From: Streptomyces sp. TP-A0874
GTDB taxonomy: Bacteria; Actinomycetota; Actinomycetes; Streptomycetales; Streptomycetaceae
Reading direction: 5' to 3'
Assembly: GCF_001748085.1 (NCBI RefSeq)
Contig: NZ_BBZK01000006.1
Coordinates: forward strand, 315,657 to 379,656
Length of the DNA: 64,000 nt
In this document: in pieces, positions 43,147 to 53,251 of the stretch
How the letters are laid out: each line of letters begins with the position of its first letter
Numbering within the stretch: the first letter of the stretch is position 1
Notes under the pieces: model-generated
Seen by the model: only the letters and a program-made list of their open reading frames with translations
Databases searched by the model: none
Told to the model about the DNA's origin: nothing
Program-made: the position numbers and the translations under genes

Positions 43147-44238
43147 GTGCGTACCGATCGAATCGTCGCCCGTCTCCAACAGGAGCCGGAGCGACCGAGC
43201 GACCGCGTGATCCCGCGGATGAGCCGAACACGGAAGGTGTTGTTCGGTTCCGCCGTCGGCTTCTACGCGGCCATCGTCCTCGCCGTGCTCGTGAGTGACC
43301 GCCTGGTCCGCCTCGACTGGCAAGTGATGCTCTTCCGGCCGTACAAGCAGTGGCCCGTCCTCCACCCCTACCTGGACTACTTCGTCGTCCTGGGGCAGCG
43401 CGGGCCCACCGCCGTCCTGGTCGCCGCCTGGCTGGGCTGGCGCTCCTGGCGGCAGCGGACGCTCCGGCCGCTCCTGGCCCTGGGCGTCTCCCTACTGCTG
43501 CTGAACACCACGGTGGGTGCGGTGAAGTACGGCCTGGGCCGGCTCGGTCCGCACTACGCGACGACGGTCGGTTCCGCCGAGATGTTCGCCGGCGGCGACA
43601 TATTCCCGTCCGGGCACACCGCGAACGCGGTGGTGACCTGGGGGATCCTGGCCTACCTCGCCACCACCCCGAACGCCCGGCGGGTGCTGTCGCTCGTCGC
43701 CGCCGCGTTCGCGCTCGGGGTCGGCGGAACCACCGTCTACCTCGGCACCCACTGGGTCAGCGACGTGCTCCTCGGCTGGACGGCCGGGCTGCTGATCCTG
43801 CTGGCACTCCCCTGGTTCGAACCCTTCATCGCCACAGCCGAGCGGTGGATCCTGGACCACCGAGACCGTTTCAAGGAAAGGCGGACGGCCCCCGCCGCAC
43901 CGCTGCCGCATCCGGCCTACGCACAGCCCGCGGCGGCTTCCCGGAACACCGGGCAACCAGCCGGTGGCACCGCCGCGCGGGAGGCGGCGGCAGGTGGCGC
44001 GGCGCCGCCGGGCGGGACGGCCGCCGGCCGCTCGGATCTGGGGACGAGCGGCGGCGCCGGGGCAGCGGGCAACCGCACCGACCCCAGGCCTCCGCACTAC
44101 CCGCCACGCCCGCACACCGCCCGCTCGGAGCGCTCGCCGGTCAGCCCGACCGGCAGCCGCCGCCCTCCGCACTCGGACCGGACCTCGCGCAGCGTGCCGT
44201 TGGGGTCCACAGCCCACCGCGGGCACACCGGGGGCTGA
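43147..44238 (+). CDS. PAP2-family membrane phosphatase
   Basis: This 363-residue integral membrane protein has five or six spans in residues 30-235 and the three phosphatase blocks: KYGLGRLGP, PSGHTANAV (catalytic His) and YLGTHWVSDVLLG. It would dephosphorylate a lipid phosphate such as phosphatidate or undecaprenyl pyrophosphate. The last 125 residues are a disordered Ala/Gly/Pro/Arg-rich tail. The GTG at 43147 matches the conserved RTDRI...MSRTRK start; the Met 24 residues later is an alternative. Confidence 0.87.
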   Translation: MRTDRIVARLQQEPERPSDRVIPRMSRTRKVLFGSAVGFYAAIVLAVLVSDRLVRLDWQVMLFRPYKQWPVLHPYLDYFVVLGQRGPTAVLVAAWLGWRSWRQRTLRPLLALGVSLLLLNTTVGAVKYGLGRLGPHYATTVGSAEMFAGGDIFPSGHTANAVVTWGILAYLATTPNARRVLSLVAAAFALGVGGTTVYLGTHWVSDVLLGWTAGLLILLALPWFEPFIATAERWILDHRDRFKERRTAPAAPLPHPAYAQPAAASRNTGQPAGGTAAREAAAGGAAPPGGTAAGRSDLGTSGGAGAAGNRTDPRPPHYPPRPHTARSERSPVSPTGSRRPPHSDRTSRSVPLGSTAHRGHTGG

Positions 44239-44433
44239 CGGGGGCGGGGTACCGCTCGCCCGGCGGCCGCGCGCCCGCCCGCTCCCCGGTGCCCTGCCCG
44301 GGACGGTACGCGGCGCTCCGCCGCCGGGGCCTCCGCCTGCGGCCGGGTTTCTCCGAGCAGCAGCTCCCTCCGAGGGGCCGGGTGTCCAGGAGGCGCCGGC
44401 GGCGGCCTCTCGGTCCGGGCCGGTGCTCCGGTC

Positions 44434-44646
44434 TCACCCCGTCCAGCAGCGGACGACCTCGCCGTCGGTGACCGCGAAATTGATCCGTCCGGCGAGGAAC
44501 TCCATGGTCACCACGGCGTTCGGCGGGAGCCTGCGGACCGTGGTCCAGCCCCGGTCCCGGGCACGTTCCTCCGCCTCGGCGACGGGCTGTCCGACGTAGG
44601 CCTCGGTGTCGTCCGCGGGGTTCTCTGGAATCGAATTCCTGTCCAT
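44434..44646 (-). CDS. Peptidase inhibitor I78-like small protein
   Basis: This 70-residue protein is compact, with an acidic lead (DRNSIPENPADDTEAY) and an I78-type core: YVGQPVAEAEERARDRGW, VRRLPPNAVVTMEF, GRINFAVTDGEVVRCWTG. I78 proteins share the potato-inhibitor-I fold and block serine proteases. It has no signal peptide, so it would act inside the cell or be released by another route. Direct repeats lie about 120-140 nt upstream of the start. Confidence 0.75.
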   Translation of the reverse strand: MDRNSIPENPADDTEAYVGQPVAEAEERARDRGWTTVRRLPPNAVVTMEFLAGRINFAVTDGEVVRCWTG

Positions 44647-45073
44647 GAGGCCACCGTAGGGGCTCTCGCGTCCGTCGGCGGATCGACCCGTGGCGTGGCC
44701 CGCGACGCGGCGGCTCCCCGATTACCCTCCGTGCGGCCCGCTCGCCCCTACAGGCTTGTCCTTGTCCCGTCACATTTACGTCACAGCTGCGCCTCGGAGG
44801 GGATGCCGCAGGTGCGGTCCGCCCGTCTCAGCCGACCAGCCGAACGCCCGGAATCCTTTTCCAACCCGTCTCTCCCGCAAACACGCCGTCAACTCCCGTT
44901 GTTCGGAATTTCGCCTTCTCGAAATCCCCGCGGCGCCCGCAATTCCGCCCGGGTGGCGGAGGCCGCGAATAGCCGGGCGGCCGGGGTGCGGGGGATGCCG
45001 GGTCAAACCACCGGGCACACGGCCGCCGGGCCGCCGCGCCGTCATCGGAGGCGGCGGTCCGGTGCGGTCCGGT
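44647..45073. other. Intergenic upstream of the I78 gene
   Basis: No gene was seen. It contains a direct repeat CGTCACA-TTTA-CGTCACA (44768-44785) with an 11-nt period, a spacing typical of response-regulator sites. Confidence 0.45.
44768..44785. promoter_or_regulatory. Direct repeat CGTCACA with 11-nt period
   Basis: Two perfect heptamers stand one helical turn apart in the upstream region of the I78 gene. This is a candidate site for a tandem-binding regulator. Confidence 0.35.
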
Positions 45074-47197
45074 TCAGTCGTTGATCGCGGAGCGGCCGCG
45101 GTAGCGGTGCGCGGCGATCGCCTCGGTGAAAGCCCGCCCGAACTCCTCGCCGGGCGGCCCGGTGCCCGCGTCGGTGACCACCCCCTGGTCCAGGACGACG
45201 CCCTCGCCGTTCCCTCCGCCGGCCACCCGGACCCCGCCGAGTTCCATGCTGCCCAGCACCCCCGCCCCCGCGCCGAGGCCCGCGATGGGCTTGCCGTGCC
45301 GGAAGGCGCCGCGCAGGAACCGTACGGCCGCGTCGTCCGCCGCGATCGCCAGCGCACTGTCCGGTCCGCCGGGCACCAGCACCGCGTCGTAAAGCACCGA
45401 GGCGACGGTAGGCAGCGCACGGGTGACCGGTCGTTCGCCGCCCTCGGTGTCCCGGACCGTGCCGTCGTACGCCGCCAGTTCCTCGACCACCGCGCCGCCG
45501 ATCCCGAGGATCTCGCGCACTCCGTCCACCTGGGCGGCGTCCACCCCGTCCGCGACCAGCACCGCCACCTGGCGGCTCCGGATGCTGCCGTCGCCCAGGT
45601 TGTTCTCGAAGCTCAGCGCCGGGGAGCGGACCGGTTCCGGGGTGTCCGAGCGCCGTTCCGGCTCGGCCACCCCGATGCCCCGGGCCACCGCGGTGGCCAG
45701 CTCGTGGTCCACCCGGGCCAGCTGCGCGACGACGCCCTCGCGCACCTGCCTCGTCCCGACCTTGCCCAGCTCGAACCGGAAGGCGTCGATCATGTGCTTC
45801 TTCTCCCAGTCGGCCATGCTGTGCCAGAACATCGCCGGCTGGCTGTAGTGGTCGTCGAAGCTGGGGCTGCGCTTGCGGATCTTGTGTCCGTCGACCCGCT
45901 CCTGGAGGTGGGCGAAGACTCGGGGATCGCCCCCGCCGACGGCCGGGCACCCACCGCTCAGCGAGTTGGGGCTGTAGCTCGCCCCGGAGTGGATCAGGCT
46001 CTGGTGGTAGCCGTCACGCTGGTTGTTGCGCACCTCGACCACCGGGCGGTTCACCGGGATCTGGGCGAAGTTCGGACCGCCCAGACGGATCAGCTGGGTG
46101 TCCAGGTAGGAGAAGTTCCGTGCCTGCAGCAGGGGGTCGTTGGTGAAGTCGATCCCCGGGACGACGTTGGCCGTGTGGAAGGCGATCTGCTCGGTCTCGG
46201 CGAAGAAGTTGTCGGGATTCCGGTCCAGGACCATCCGCCCGATGGGCCGCACCGGCACCTGCTCCTCCGGGATGATCTTGGTCGGGTCCAGCAGATCGAA
46301 GTCGAACGCGTGCTCGTCCTCGGTCGGCACCAGTTGAACGCCCAGCTCCCACTCGGGGTAGTCACCGGAGGCGATCGCGTCCCACAGGTCCCGGCGGTTG
46401 AAGTCCGGGTCCCGGCCCATGGTCTCCTGTGCCTCGTCCCACACCAGCGAGTGCACGCCCAGCCGGGGCTTCCAGTGGAACTTGACGAACGTTCCCCGCC
46501 CGGCCGCGTCGACGAACCGGAAGGTGTGCACCCCGAAGCCCTGCATCATCCGGTAGCTCCGCGGGATGGCCCGGTCCGACATCAGCCAGAAGATCGCGTG
46601 CAGGGTCTCCGGCTGGAGGGCGACGAAGTCCCAGAGCGTGTCGTGCGCTGAGGCGCCGGTCGGGATCTCGTTGTGCGGCTCCGGCTTGAGCGCGTGTACG
46701 AAGTCGGGGAACTTGATGCCGTCCTGGATGAAGAAGATCGGGAAGTTGTTCGCGACCAGGTCGTAGTTGCCCTCGGAGGTGTAGAACTTCGTCGCGAAGC
46801 CGCGGACGTCGCGCACCGTGTCGGCCGAACCGCGCGGCCCCTGGACGGTGGAGAAGCGCACGAAGACGGGGGTCCGCACGGAGGGGTCCTGGAGGAAGGC
46901 GGCCCGGGTGAACTCCGCGCACGAGCGGTACGGCTCGAAGTATCCGTAGGCCCCGGCGCCCCGCGCGTGCACCACGCGCTCGGGGATCCGCTCGTGGTCG
47001 AAGCGGGTGATCTTCTCCCGGAAGTGGAAGTCCTCCATCAGGGTGGGGCCGCGTTCACCGACCGTCAACGCGTCGTCGGTGTGGTCGACGACCACACCCT
47101 GGTCGGTGGTGAGCGGCCCCCCGGCGGGATCTGCCGCACGCTGGGCGGCGCGCTGCCGCTGCTTGGCGTCCGCCGGGCGGCTCTCCTCAGACGTCAT
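45074..47197 (-). CDS. katE: Large-subunit monofunctional catalase (KatE/HPII type)
   Basis: This 707-residue haem enzyme breaks down hydrogen peroxide. The catalase core covers about 25-500: distal His in [16 protein letters not shown] near 77, Asn in [11 protein letters not shown], and proximal haem Tyr in [15 protein letters not shown] near 365. The C-terminal flavodoxin/DJ-1-like domain (about 560-705, [26 protein letters not shown]) is that of clade 2 catalases. The ATG at 47197 has AAGGAG upstream. The enzyme is probably stress- or stationary-phase-induced, as for related KatE. Confidence 0.96.
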   Translation of the reverse strand: MTSEESRPADAKQRQRAAQRAADPAGGPLTTDQGVVVDHTDDALTVGERGPTLMEDFHFREKITRFDHERIPERVVHARGAGAYGYFEPYRSCAEFTRAAFLQDPSVRTPVFVRFSTVQGPRGSADTVRDVRGFATKFYTSEGNYDLVANNFPIFFIQDGIKFPDFVHALKPEPHNEIPTGASAHDTLWDFVALQPETLHAIFWLMSDRAIPRSYRMMQGFGVHTFRFVDAAGRGTFVKFHWKPRLGVHSLVWDEAQETMGRDPDFNRRDLWDAIASGDYPEWELGVQLVPTEDEHAFDFDLLDPTKIIPEEQVPVRPIGRMVLDRNPDNFFAETEQIAFHTANVVPGIDFTNDPLLQARNFSYLDTQLIRLGGPNFAQIPVNRPVVEVRNNQRDGYHQSLIHSGASYSPNSLSGGCPAVGGGDPRVFAHLQERVDGHKIRKRSPSFDDHYSQPAMFWHSMADWEKKHMIDAFRFELGKVGTRQVREGVVAQLARVDHELATAVARGIGVAEPERRSDTPEPVRSPALSFENNLGDGSIRSRQVAVLVADGVDAAQVDGVREILGIGGAVVEELAAYDGTVRDTEGGERPVTRALPTVASVLYDAVLVPGGPDSALAIAADDAAVRFLRGAFRHGKPIAGLGAGAGVLGSMELGGVRVAGGGNGEGVVLDQGVVTDAGTGPPGEEFGRAFTEAIAAHRYRGRSAIND

Positions 47198-47354
47198 GGC
47201 CGGGCTGCTCCTTCGTACGGAACCGGGGGATCCGCCGGGTTTCCCCGACTTTGGGATCGAAACGCCGGATCCGTCGAACAGCAGTCGTGCGCCGGGAGCC
47301 GTCCGTCCGCGGTCGACCGCCCCGCGGAGCGGTGGGCCGCCGGGCCGGCGGCGG

Positions 47355-48266
47355 TCAGGTGGTGCCCAGCCGCACCGCCAGGTCGTTGTCCGCCGTGTAG
47401 TACGGTCCGGCAGCCACCGTCGTTCCTCGGGTGGTCAGCGTCTGCACCGGGTAGTTGAAGATGTGCTTCTTGTCCGGCACATCGTCCAGGATCCGGGCGA
47501 TCCGGGCCGCCTCGGCGCCGGCCGAGGGGCGCAGCCACAGCTCCCACTCCTCCGCCGGAGCATCCGCGCCACCGTCGAGCAGCGCCTCGTACGGCAGGGT
47601 GAAGCTGAAGTCGTTCCCCACGCAGGAGAGCGGCAGGGCGAGGGAGAGGCCCGGGGCGCGCCGGCAGCGGACCTCGGCTCTCGCCTCGCCCCCCGGCTCC
47701 GGCCCGTAGAACCGGCCGCGCACGGTCATCGCACCGTCCTTGACCAGGATCTCACCCGCCTCGGCGTGCGGCTCCCGCTGCCAGCCGCGGACCGAGAGGT
47801 TGCCGTGTTTGGTGGCGTACGGAATGCGGGCCGCCACCGAGGGCCGGTCGACGGCCGGCTGCCGGTCCACGAGCGAACGGAGGTCGTTCACCCCCGGTAC
47901 CAGCCGCCGGGAGTCACCGTTCACGGCCACCCAGTGGGCGTCCCAACGCCCCTCCGGCAGCGGGACGGTGCTCGGCAGCACCGCCCGCAGCCGGCCGTCT
48001 CCGGCCGGGACCAGCGGCAGCCGGAGGGCGTCGGCCGGACCGGTGCCGCCGCGCCGGGTGAGCACCAGCGCCGAGTCCCAGGAGCCGGCACTGCCCGAAC
48101 GCCTCCGGTCGGCGATGTCGAAGGTCAGGCCGCCCGCGGAGTCCGCTATGCAGTCGGCGCGCGGCTGCTTGCGGCGCTCGGTGACGGACGGCTCGGCGTC
48201 GACCGGCCCGCCGGTGGCGGGTCGGCGGCCGGCGGGAATGACCGGGATGCCGGCGGAGGTCGTCAT
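47355..48266 (-). CDS. Unknown protein coupled to a glycosyltransferase (two beta-rich modules)
   Basis: This 303-residue protein has no signal peptide or membrane span. It seems to contain two similar beta-rich units: WDSALVLTRRG to RWDAHWVAVNG (about 65-130) and GNLSVRGWQRE to EWELWLRPSAG (about 165-265). Each ends in a Trp-rich strand after a basic or Pro turn. The tail reads KKHIFNYPVQTLTTRG. The ATG at 48266 overlaps the glycosyltransferase stop as ATGA. I do not recognise a family; a substrate-binding or adaptor module for cell-surface glycan assembly is conjecture from the pairing. Confidence 0.65.
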   Translation of the reverse strand: MTTSAGIPVIPAGRRPATGGPVDAEPSVTERRKQPRADCIADSAGGLTFDIADRRRSGSAGSWDSALVLTRRGGTGPADALRLPLVPAGDGRLRAVLPSTVPLPEGRWDAHWVAVNGDSRRLVPGVNDLRSLVDRQPAVDRPSVAARIPYATKHGNLSVRGWQREPHAEAGEILVKDGAMTVRGRFYGPEPGGEARAEVRCRRAPGLSLALPLSCVGNDFSFTLPYEALLDGGADAPAEEWELWLRPSAGAEAARIARILDDVPDKKHIFNYPVQTLTTRGTTVAAGPYYTADNDLAVRLGTT

Positions 48267-49534
48267 GCGGCGCCCACCCCTCTCAACTTGGCGCGGCCCG
48301 TCTCGCGGGCGACGTACGCCCGGCCGAGCACGGCGCCGCGGGCGCGGTGCAGCGAACCGCGGAGCCTGCTGCTCCGGCTTCCCGGGCCGCTCCGCGCGGC
48401 CAGTTCGTGGAAGAGGGAGTGGTAACGGCCGGCGACGCGGGCCGGGTCGAAGCGGGCGGAGTCCCGCAGCGCCGCTCGGCCCATCCGCAGCCGCAGCGGA
48501 TCGTTGTTGATCAGTTCCAGCAGCGCGGCCGCGACGGCTTTGGCGCTGCCGGGCGGTACCAGTCGGCCGTCGACACCGTTGTCGATGATCTCGCCGGGCC
48601 CGTGCGGGCAGTCCGTGGCGACCACCGGAAGCCCGCAGCGCATCGCCTCCACGATCGTCATGCCGAACGACTCCAGACTCGAAGTGACGGCGGCGATCGA
48701 GCCCTTGGCCCATTCCGCCTCGATGGGGTTGGCCGGGCCCATGAGGAAGACGTGGTTGTAGAGGTCGAGTCGCTCGATCAGCGCTCGCAGCCGGTCCTTC
48801 TCCGCACCGCCGCCGTAGATCCGCAGCCGCCAGTCCGGACGGGCTGCCACCACCTGCCCGAAGGCTCGGATCAGCAGGTCATAGCGTTTGACCCGGGCCA
48901 ACCTGCCTGCGGCCACGACCCACTTGCCGCTGCCGTCGGAGGGCGGGACGGTGGGCGCGGGCACACCGTTGGGCACCGCTTCGATCCGCACGCCGGGCAG
49001 TCGCAGCGTGTTCCGGTAGGCGTCGGCGTCGGCCTCGGTCACCGTGGTGAGGGCGTGCAGCCTCGGGTACAGGCCGCGCAGCACCTCCCGGAGGTGCGGG
49101 GAGTGGCTGTCCAGGGTGAGGTGTTCCTGTCCCACCTGGACGGGGCCTCGGCGCGCCTGGCGGGCGATGTGCACGTTCAGCCCCGGGCGGGTGCCGACGA
49201 GGACGTCGGCCTCGGTCGACCGCAGGTGTTCGGCGATCCGGCTGTCGGTGAGCCGGCTGTACTGCCGGTAGCGGCCCTCCGCGCGGGGGAAGACCGCTGC
49301 GGGGAGGCGGTGTTCGGGGTCCTGGCCCTCGAACGAGGGGCGGTCCTCGCGTATGTCGACGAGATGGCGGAGGTTCACGTCCGGGCCCGGGTCGAAGACC
49401 GGCTCGTCGCGGTGGCGGAAGACCGAGACGATCTCCACGTCGTGGTGGTCGGCAAGCGTCCGGGCGAGGTTGCACGTCGTCCGGATGGTTCCGCCGATGC
49501 CGTACGCGTTGTGGATCAGAAAGGAGATATGCAT
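48263..49534 (-). CDS. Glycosyltransferase family 4 protein
   Basis: This 423-residue GT-B enzyme has an N-terminal acceptor domain from FLIHNAYGIGGTIRTTCNLA. The donor-binding half starts near 210, with VAAGRLARVKRYDLLIRAF, RLRIYGGGAEKDRLR, and the nucleotide-sugar E-x7-E motif in ESFGMTIVEAM. It would add a hexose to a lipid or surface polymer. The ATG at 49534 directly precedes the conserved first strand. It heads a two-gene unit with the unknown protein downstream. The last 35 residues are basic. Confidence 0.88.
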   Translation of the reverse strand: MHISFLIHNAYGIGGTIRTTCNLARTLADHHDVEIVSVFRHRDEPVFDPGPDVNLRHLVDIREDRPSFEGQDPEHRLPAAVFPRAEGRYRQYSRLTDSRIAEHLRSTEADVLVGTRPGLNVHIARQARRGPVQVGQEHLTLDSHSPHLREVLRGLYPRLHALTTVTEADADAYRNTLRLPGVRIEAVPNGVPAPTVPPSDGSGKWVVAAGRLARVKRYDLLIRAFGQVVAARPDWRLRIYGGGAEKDRLRALIERLDLYNHVFLMGPANPIEAEWAKGSIAAVTSSLESFGMTIVEAMRCGLPVVATDCPHGPGEIIDNGVDGRLVPPGSAKAVAAALLELINNDPLRLRMGRAALRDSARFDPARVAGRYHSLFHELAARSGPGSRSSRLRGSLHRARGAVLGRAYVARETGRAKLRGVGAA

Positions 49535-50081
49535 CCGTACCCGTATCCCATGGTTTCCGCGGACCATCCCGTCTCGTCCGCCTACCACCTGGTTAGATCG
49601 CCGAGAGGGTCTTCGGGTTGGCTTCTATCACCGACTTGTTCCGCAAAGGATGCGAATCGGTGGCCGGCGACGGGAACTTCCCGGCTGTTGACGACATTCA
49701 GGCTCGTACGGGGACCAAGCAGGCCGGAAGCAGGACTTCCGTCGTTCACCCGCTTGAGTGAGCGGCGCCCACCGCGACGAGCGGCACCCGCCAGGGTGAG
49801 CAGAGCCTCCGATCCGGCACCGCGCACCCGAACGCACAAGCCGACCGCTTCACGGCGGTGGCGGCGTCGGCGACCGCCCCCCGACGGTCGCCGGGCCCGA
49901 GGCCGCGGCGAAGTGGCCGCCTCTGCGAGTGTCCCCGACGTCCGCCCGGAAACCTCCGCGGGACGGGCGGCACCGGGGGGCGCCGTCCACTCACCCGAGC
50001 GTGACCCCGGCCCCGGGAAGCCCGTTGTCCTCAGTGAGCCGGGCCCCCGGTGACCATTCCCGAAGATCGAGGAGCCTCCCC
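49535..50081. other. Divergent intergenic region, no gene recognised
   Basis: It contains the upstream regions of the glycosyltransferase and the next gene. The in-frame extension of the latter back to 49929 has Arg/Pro-rich, non-homologous composition and was not accepted. Confidence 0.45.
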
Positions 50082-50927
50082 GTGCCGCGCATGCTGGACG
50101 TCAGCGAAGACGTACGCGCCGAGATCGGCGACGAAGAAGCCGACCGGTTGCTCACCGGAGAGAACGCCCCCGGCAGCTACGACTGCACCTCCTGCCGCAC
50201 CGCGGGCGACACCGAGCAGGAACGCACCAGCACCGTGCTGTTCGTCGGCGACGAGACGGCGGTGCTCGCCTTCGCCCATGCCACCTGCATCCCCTCCCAG
50301 GTCGTACCGGTCTCCGAGGAGCAGTTGCAGGGCGCGGTCCGCAGCATCACGGACGCCCACCAGACTCGGCCGACGGCCACCACCGCCCCGGTCCCCTCCC
50401 CCAGTCCGGCCCCCGCACCGGCTGGATCGCCCGGCCAGGAGCCCCCGGGGCCCGGGCAGGCGGTGATCGGAGTGACCAGCGGCTTGGTCCTGGTCGGCGG
50501 TGAGATCCTTCCCGCGCTCGTGGTGGAGCCGACCGGTCCTGTCGTCCGGCCGGGTTCGGAGAGCGTCGAGGACGAGTTCCTGACGCTCCTGGTCGAGCAG
50601 GGCTTCCGACCGGTCAGCGATGTCGAGCAGCCGCCGGCACCGTTGGAGGGCTGGTCGGTACTGCTGGCGATGGGGCAACTCCACGCCATCCTGCAGCCCG
50701 GCGGCGGGGGCGCTGCACCGACCGCCTGGTGGCAGGCGCACCAAGCGCTGCCGGTGACCGACGGCTGGCGGGCCGCGGTGGGCAGGACGTCCAGGGTGCT
50801 GGTGTTCGCCGGGCCGGTCGGCTCCGTCGGGCAGCAGCCCCGCGAGGACCTGATGCGGGAGGCGCTCGACCGGGCCGCGTCCCGGGGACTTCTGGTGGCG
50901 GCCACCATGCCGCTGTCCGGCACCTGA
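50082..50927 (+). CDS. Conserved hypothetical protein, two-domain with Pro-rich linker
   Basis: This 281-residue protein has an N-terminal unit at about 1-105 with a CxxC (Cys35 and Cys38 in SYDCTSCRTAGD) and FVGDETAVLAFAHATCI. A Pro/Ala linker follows at about 108-135. The C-terminal unit at 140-281 (VIGVTSGLVLVGGEILPALVVE, QGFRPVSDV, LLVAATMPLSG) looks like a repeat of the same beta-alpha layout. The GTG at 50082 has GGAG 7 nt upstream. No family is recognised. Two hairpins follow the stop. Confidence 0.65.
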   Translation: MPRMLDVSEDVRAEIGDEEADRLLTGENAPGSYDCTSCRTAGDTEQERTSTVLFVGDETAVLAFAHATCIPSQVVPVSEEQLQGAVRSITDAHQTRPTATTAPVPSPSPAPAPAGSPGQEPPGPGQAVIGVTSGLVLVGGEILPALVVEPTGPVVRPGSESVEDEFLTLLVEQGFRPVSDVEQPPAPLEGWSVLLAMGQLHAILQPGGGGAAPTAWWQAHQALPVTDGWRAAVGRTSRVLVFAGPVGSVGQQPREDLMREALDRAASRGLLVAATMPLSGT

Positions 50928-50941
50928 GGGCCCGGACCGGG

Positions 50942-50971
50942 CCCCGGTGGCCGGGTACCCCGCCACCGGGG
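50942..50971 (+). terminator. Terminator after the two-domain hypothetical gene
   Basis: A 10-bp stem CCCCGGTGGC/GCCACCGGGG with a 10-nt loop lies 15 nt after the stop and follows a smaller GGGCCCG/CGGGCCC hairpin. Confidence 0.6.
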
Positions 50972-51023
50972 GACTCCCGTGGGGCGCGGCCGACGAGACT
51001 CCGGGGCCGGTCTTCAGATTGTT

Positions 51024-51096
51024 CGGAGCAGGAACGAGACGGGGGTGACCGCCGCTCGGTCGGCGGTGGCGGTCACCGCGCCTCCTTCCTGCTCCG
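51024..51096. repeat. Two-tier inverted repeat, 73 nt
   Basis: Outer arms CGGAGCAGGAA/TTCCTGCTCCG (11 bp) and inner arms GGTGACCGCC/GGCGGTCACC (10 bp) are separated by a nearly symmetric 9/8-nt internal loop and enclose a 14-nt loop. It could form a long RNA hairpin. It lies in the 307-nt gap before the next small gene. Confidence 0.5.
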
Positions 51097-51234
51097 AGCA
51101 GGAGCGGTTGACGTCGGCCGCTGGCGCCCCGCATCAGGGCGCCCCGACTCACCGCTCCTGCCCGCGGAAACTTCCCAAACGGCCTTTTACCCGCAGAGCC
51201 GCATCTCTCAGGCCTTCGGTTCGTTGGCAGATAT

Positions 51235-51579
51235 GTGCACTCATACGACGCCCCGTCCCGGGCCCCGTACCAGAACCACATTCCTGGAATGCGCCCGGCA
51301 CACGAGACCACGGCCCGCCAGCAGTCACCGACACCGATCTACGACGCCCTCTATGCCGAGTACCGCCGATCCTTCCGAGCGCTCCCCGGCGACCGCACCG
51401 GGGAGGAGGAGCTGAAGTTCTCGCCGTTCAACAGCGAGGAACGGCAGGGCTCCTGGGAACGCGCCCGCTCCTGGGAACGCGACGGAGCGACGGAGAAGAG
51501 CGGTCGCCGGCACCGCAGGAACCCCCGCGCCGCCCTCCCGCCCGGCTCCCGGGACAGCGGCCGCGGCCGGGAGCGCTGA
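51235..51579 (+). CDS. Small conserved hypothetical protein (114 aa)
   Basis: The protein has a Pro/Tyr-rich start, a conserved-looking central motif (PIYDALYAEYRRSFRALPGDRTGEEEL in two parts, about residues 34-60) and a highly basic, Arg/Gly-rich tail. The central helix with YAEYRR and LPGDR resembles a widespread short Streptomyces protein of unknown role. The start is uncertain: the GTG at 51235 keeps a plausible SYDAPSRAPYQNHIPG lead, while the ATG at 51289 would give 96 residues. No good ribosome site precedes either. Confidence 0.6.
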   Translation: MHSYDAPSRAPYQNHIPGMRPAHETTARQQSPTPIYDALYAEYRRSFRALPGDRTGEEELKFSPFNSEERQGSWERARSWERDGATEKSGRRHRRNPRAALPPGSRDSGRGRER

Positions 51580-51712
51580 CGCGGCGAACCGGGGACGTAC
51601 CCCGCGACGCGGACCGCACCGGGGCCCTCCGGCAACCCGGCGCCACGCCGGGGCGGTCGCCGTACGCCTGCCGGGGATCACCGGACGGCCCACAGCGCCC
51701 CTCGGCCCGCGG

Positions 51713-53179
51713 TCACTTCTTCTTCTGACCGCGCCGCTCCCGCACCCGGACGGAGATGTTGATCGGGGTGCCCTCGAAACCGAACTCCTCGCGCAGCCGC
51801 CGTTCGACGAACCGGCGGTAGCCCGCCTCCAGGAAACCGGAGGCGAACAGCACGAACCGCGGCGGCCTGGTGCCGGCCTGCGTCCCGAACAGGATCCTGG
51901 GCTGCTTACCGCCCCGGATCGGGTGCGGATGGGAGGCCACGAGCTCGCCGAGGAAGGAGTTGAGCCGCCCGGTCGGGACTCGGCTCTCCCAACCGGCCAG
52001 GGCCGTCTCGATGGCCGGTACGAGCTTCTCCATGTGTCGCCCGGTGAGCGCCGAGACGTTCACCCGCGGCGCCCACCGGATCTGGACCAGTTCCTGCTCG
52101 ATCTCGCGCTCGAGGTAGTAGCGCCGCTCCTCGTCCAGCAAATCCCACTTGTTGTAGGCCAGCACGATCGCCCGGCCGGCCTCGACGGCCATGCTGATGA
52201 TGCGGGTGTCCTGCACGCTGATCGTCTCGGTGGCGTCGATGAGTACCACCGCCACCTCGGCCTTCTCCACCGCTGCGGCGGTCCGGAGCGAGGCGTAGTA
52301 GTCGGCACCCTCCTGGAGGTGGACCCGTCGCCTGATGCCCGCGGTGTCGACGAACCGCCAGGTGGTGCCGCCGAGTTCGACCAGTTCGTCCACCGGGTCG
52401 CGCGTGGTGCCGGCGAGCGAGTCGACCACCACCCGGTCCTCCTTGGCGACCTTGTTGAGCAGCGAGGACTTGCCCACGTTGGGCCGGCCGATCAGGGCGA
52501 TGCGGCGGGGCCCCCCGGTTCCCGTGCCGAAGGTCTGGGCCGGTGCCCCGGGTAGTACCTCCAGCACCGCGTCGAGCAGGTCGCCGGTGCCGCGGCCGTG
52601 CAGCGAGGAGACCGGATAGGGCTCGCCGAGCCCTAGCGACCAGAGCGCGGTGGCGTCGGCCTCACCGCTCGGGCCGTCGACCTTGTTGGCGCAGAGGACC
52701 ACCGGCTTGCCCGCCTTGCGCAGCAGCCTCACCACGGCACCGTCGGTGTCGGTGGCGCCGACCACCGCGTCCACGACGAACACCACCGCGTCGGCGGCCT
52801 CGATGGCGAATTCGGCCTGGGCGGCGACGGCCGCGTCGATGCCCAGCACGTCCTGCTCCCAGCCGCCGGTGTCGACGATCTTGAAGCGGCGGCCGGACCA
52901 CTCGGCCTCGTAGGTCACCCGGTCGCGGGTCACCCCGGGACGGTCCTCGACGACCGCCTCACGGCGGCCGATGATCCGGTTCACCAGGGTCGACTTGCCG
53001 ACGTTCGGCCGGCCGACCACGGCGAGCACCGGGAGCGGCCCGTGACCGGCGGCGGCCAGTTCGTCCGCGACCTCGTCGGGTTCGAAACCCTCCTCCGCGG
53101 CGAGCTCCATGAACTCCGCGTATTCGGCCTCGCCGAGTTCACCGTGCTCGTCGCCGGTGATGGGGCTCTGGTCGTCCAT
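51713..53179 (-). CDS. der: Ribosome biogenesis GTPase Der (EngA)
   Basis: This 488-residue protein has two tandem GTPase domains that assist 50S subunit maturation. G1 motifs are GRPNVGKST (near 59) and GRPNVGKSS (near 232). G3 are DTGG and DTAGI, and G4 are NKVDG and NKWDL. The C-terminal KH-like domain is at about 400-485 ([12 protein letters not shown]). An acidic N-terminal extension of about 50 residues is typical of actinobacterial Der. The ATG at 53179 has GAGGAC upstream. It follows cmk and the acyltransferase gene on the same strand. Confidence 0.97.
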   Translation of the reverse strand: MDDQSPITGDEHGELGEAEYAEFMELAAEEGFEPDEVADELAAAGHGPLPVLAVVGRPNVGKSTLVNRIIGRREAVVEDRPGVTRDRVTYEAEWSGRRFKIVDTGGWEQDVLGIDAAVAAQAEFAIEAADAVVFVVDAVVGATDTDGAVVRLLRKAGKPVVLCANKVDGPSGEADATALWSLGLGEPYPVSSLHGRGTGDLLDAVLEVLPGAPAQTFGTGTGGPRRIALIGRPNVGKSSLLNKVAKEDRVVVDSLAGTTRDPVDELVELGGTTWRFVDTAGIRRRVHLQEGADYYASLRTAAAVEKAEVAVVLIDATETISVQDTRIISMAVEAGRAIVLAYNKWDLLDEERRYYLEREIEQELVQIRWAPRVNVSALTGRHMEKLVPAIETALAGWESRVPTGRLNSFLGELVASHPHPIRGGKQPRILFGTQAGTRPPRFVLFASGFLEAGYRRFVERRLREEFGFEGTPINISVRVRERRGQKKK

Positions 53180-53251
53180 GAAGTCTGTCCTCGTCGTTCA
53201 TCGTGAGTGTGCGTCCGGTGCAGCGGAGACGCCCGGAGGCGGGGGCCGCCC

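Noticed and set aside
49929..50081. Upstream extension of the two-domain hypothetical gene
   Set aside because: The extra 51 residues are Pro/Arg/Ser-rich and non-homologous, and a good ribosome site precedes the GTG at 50082.
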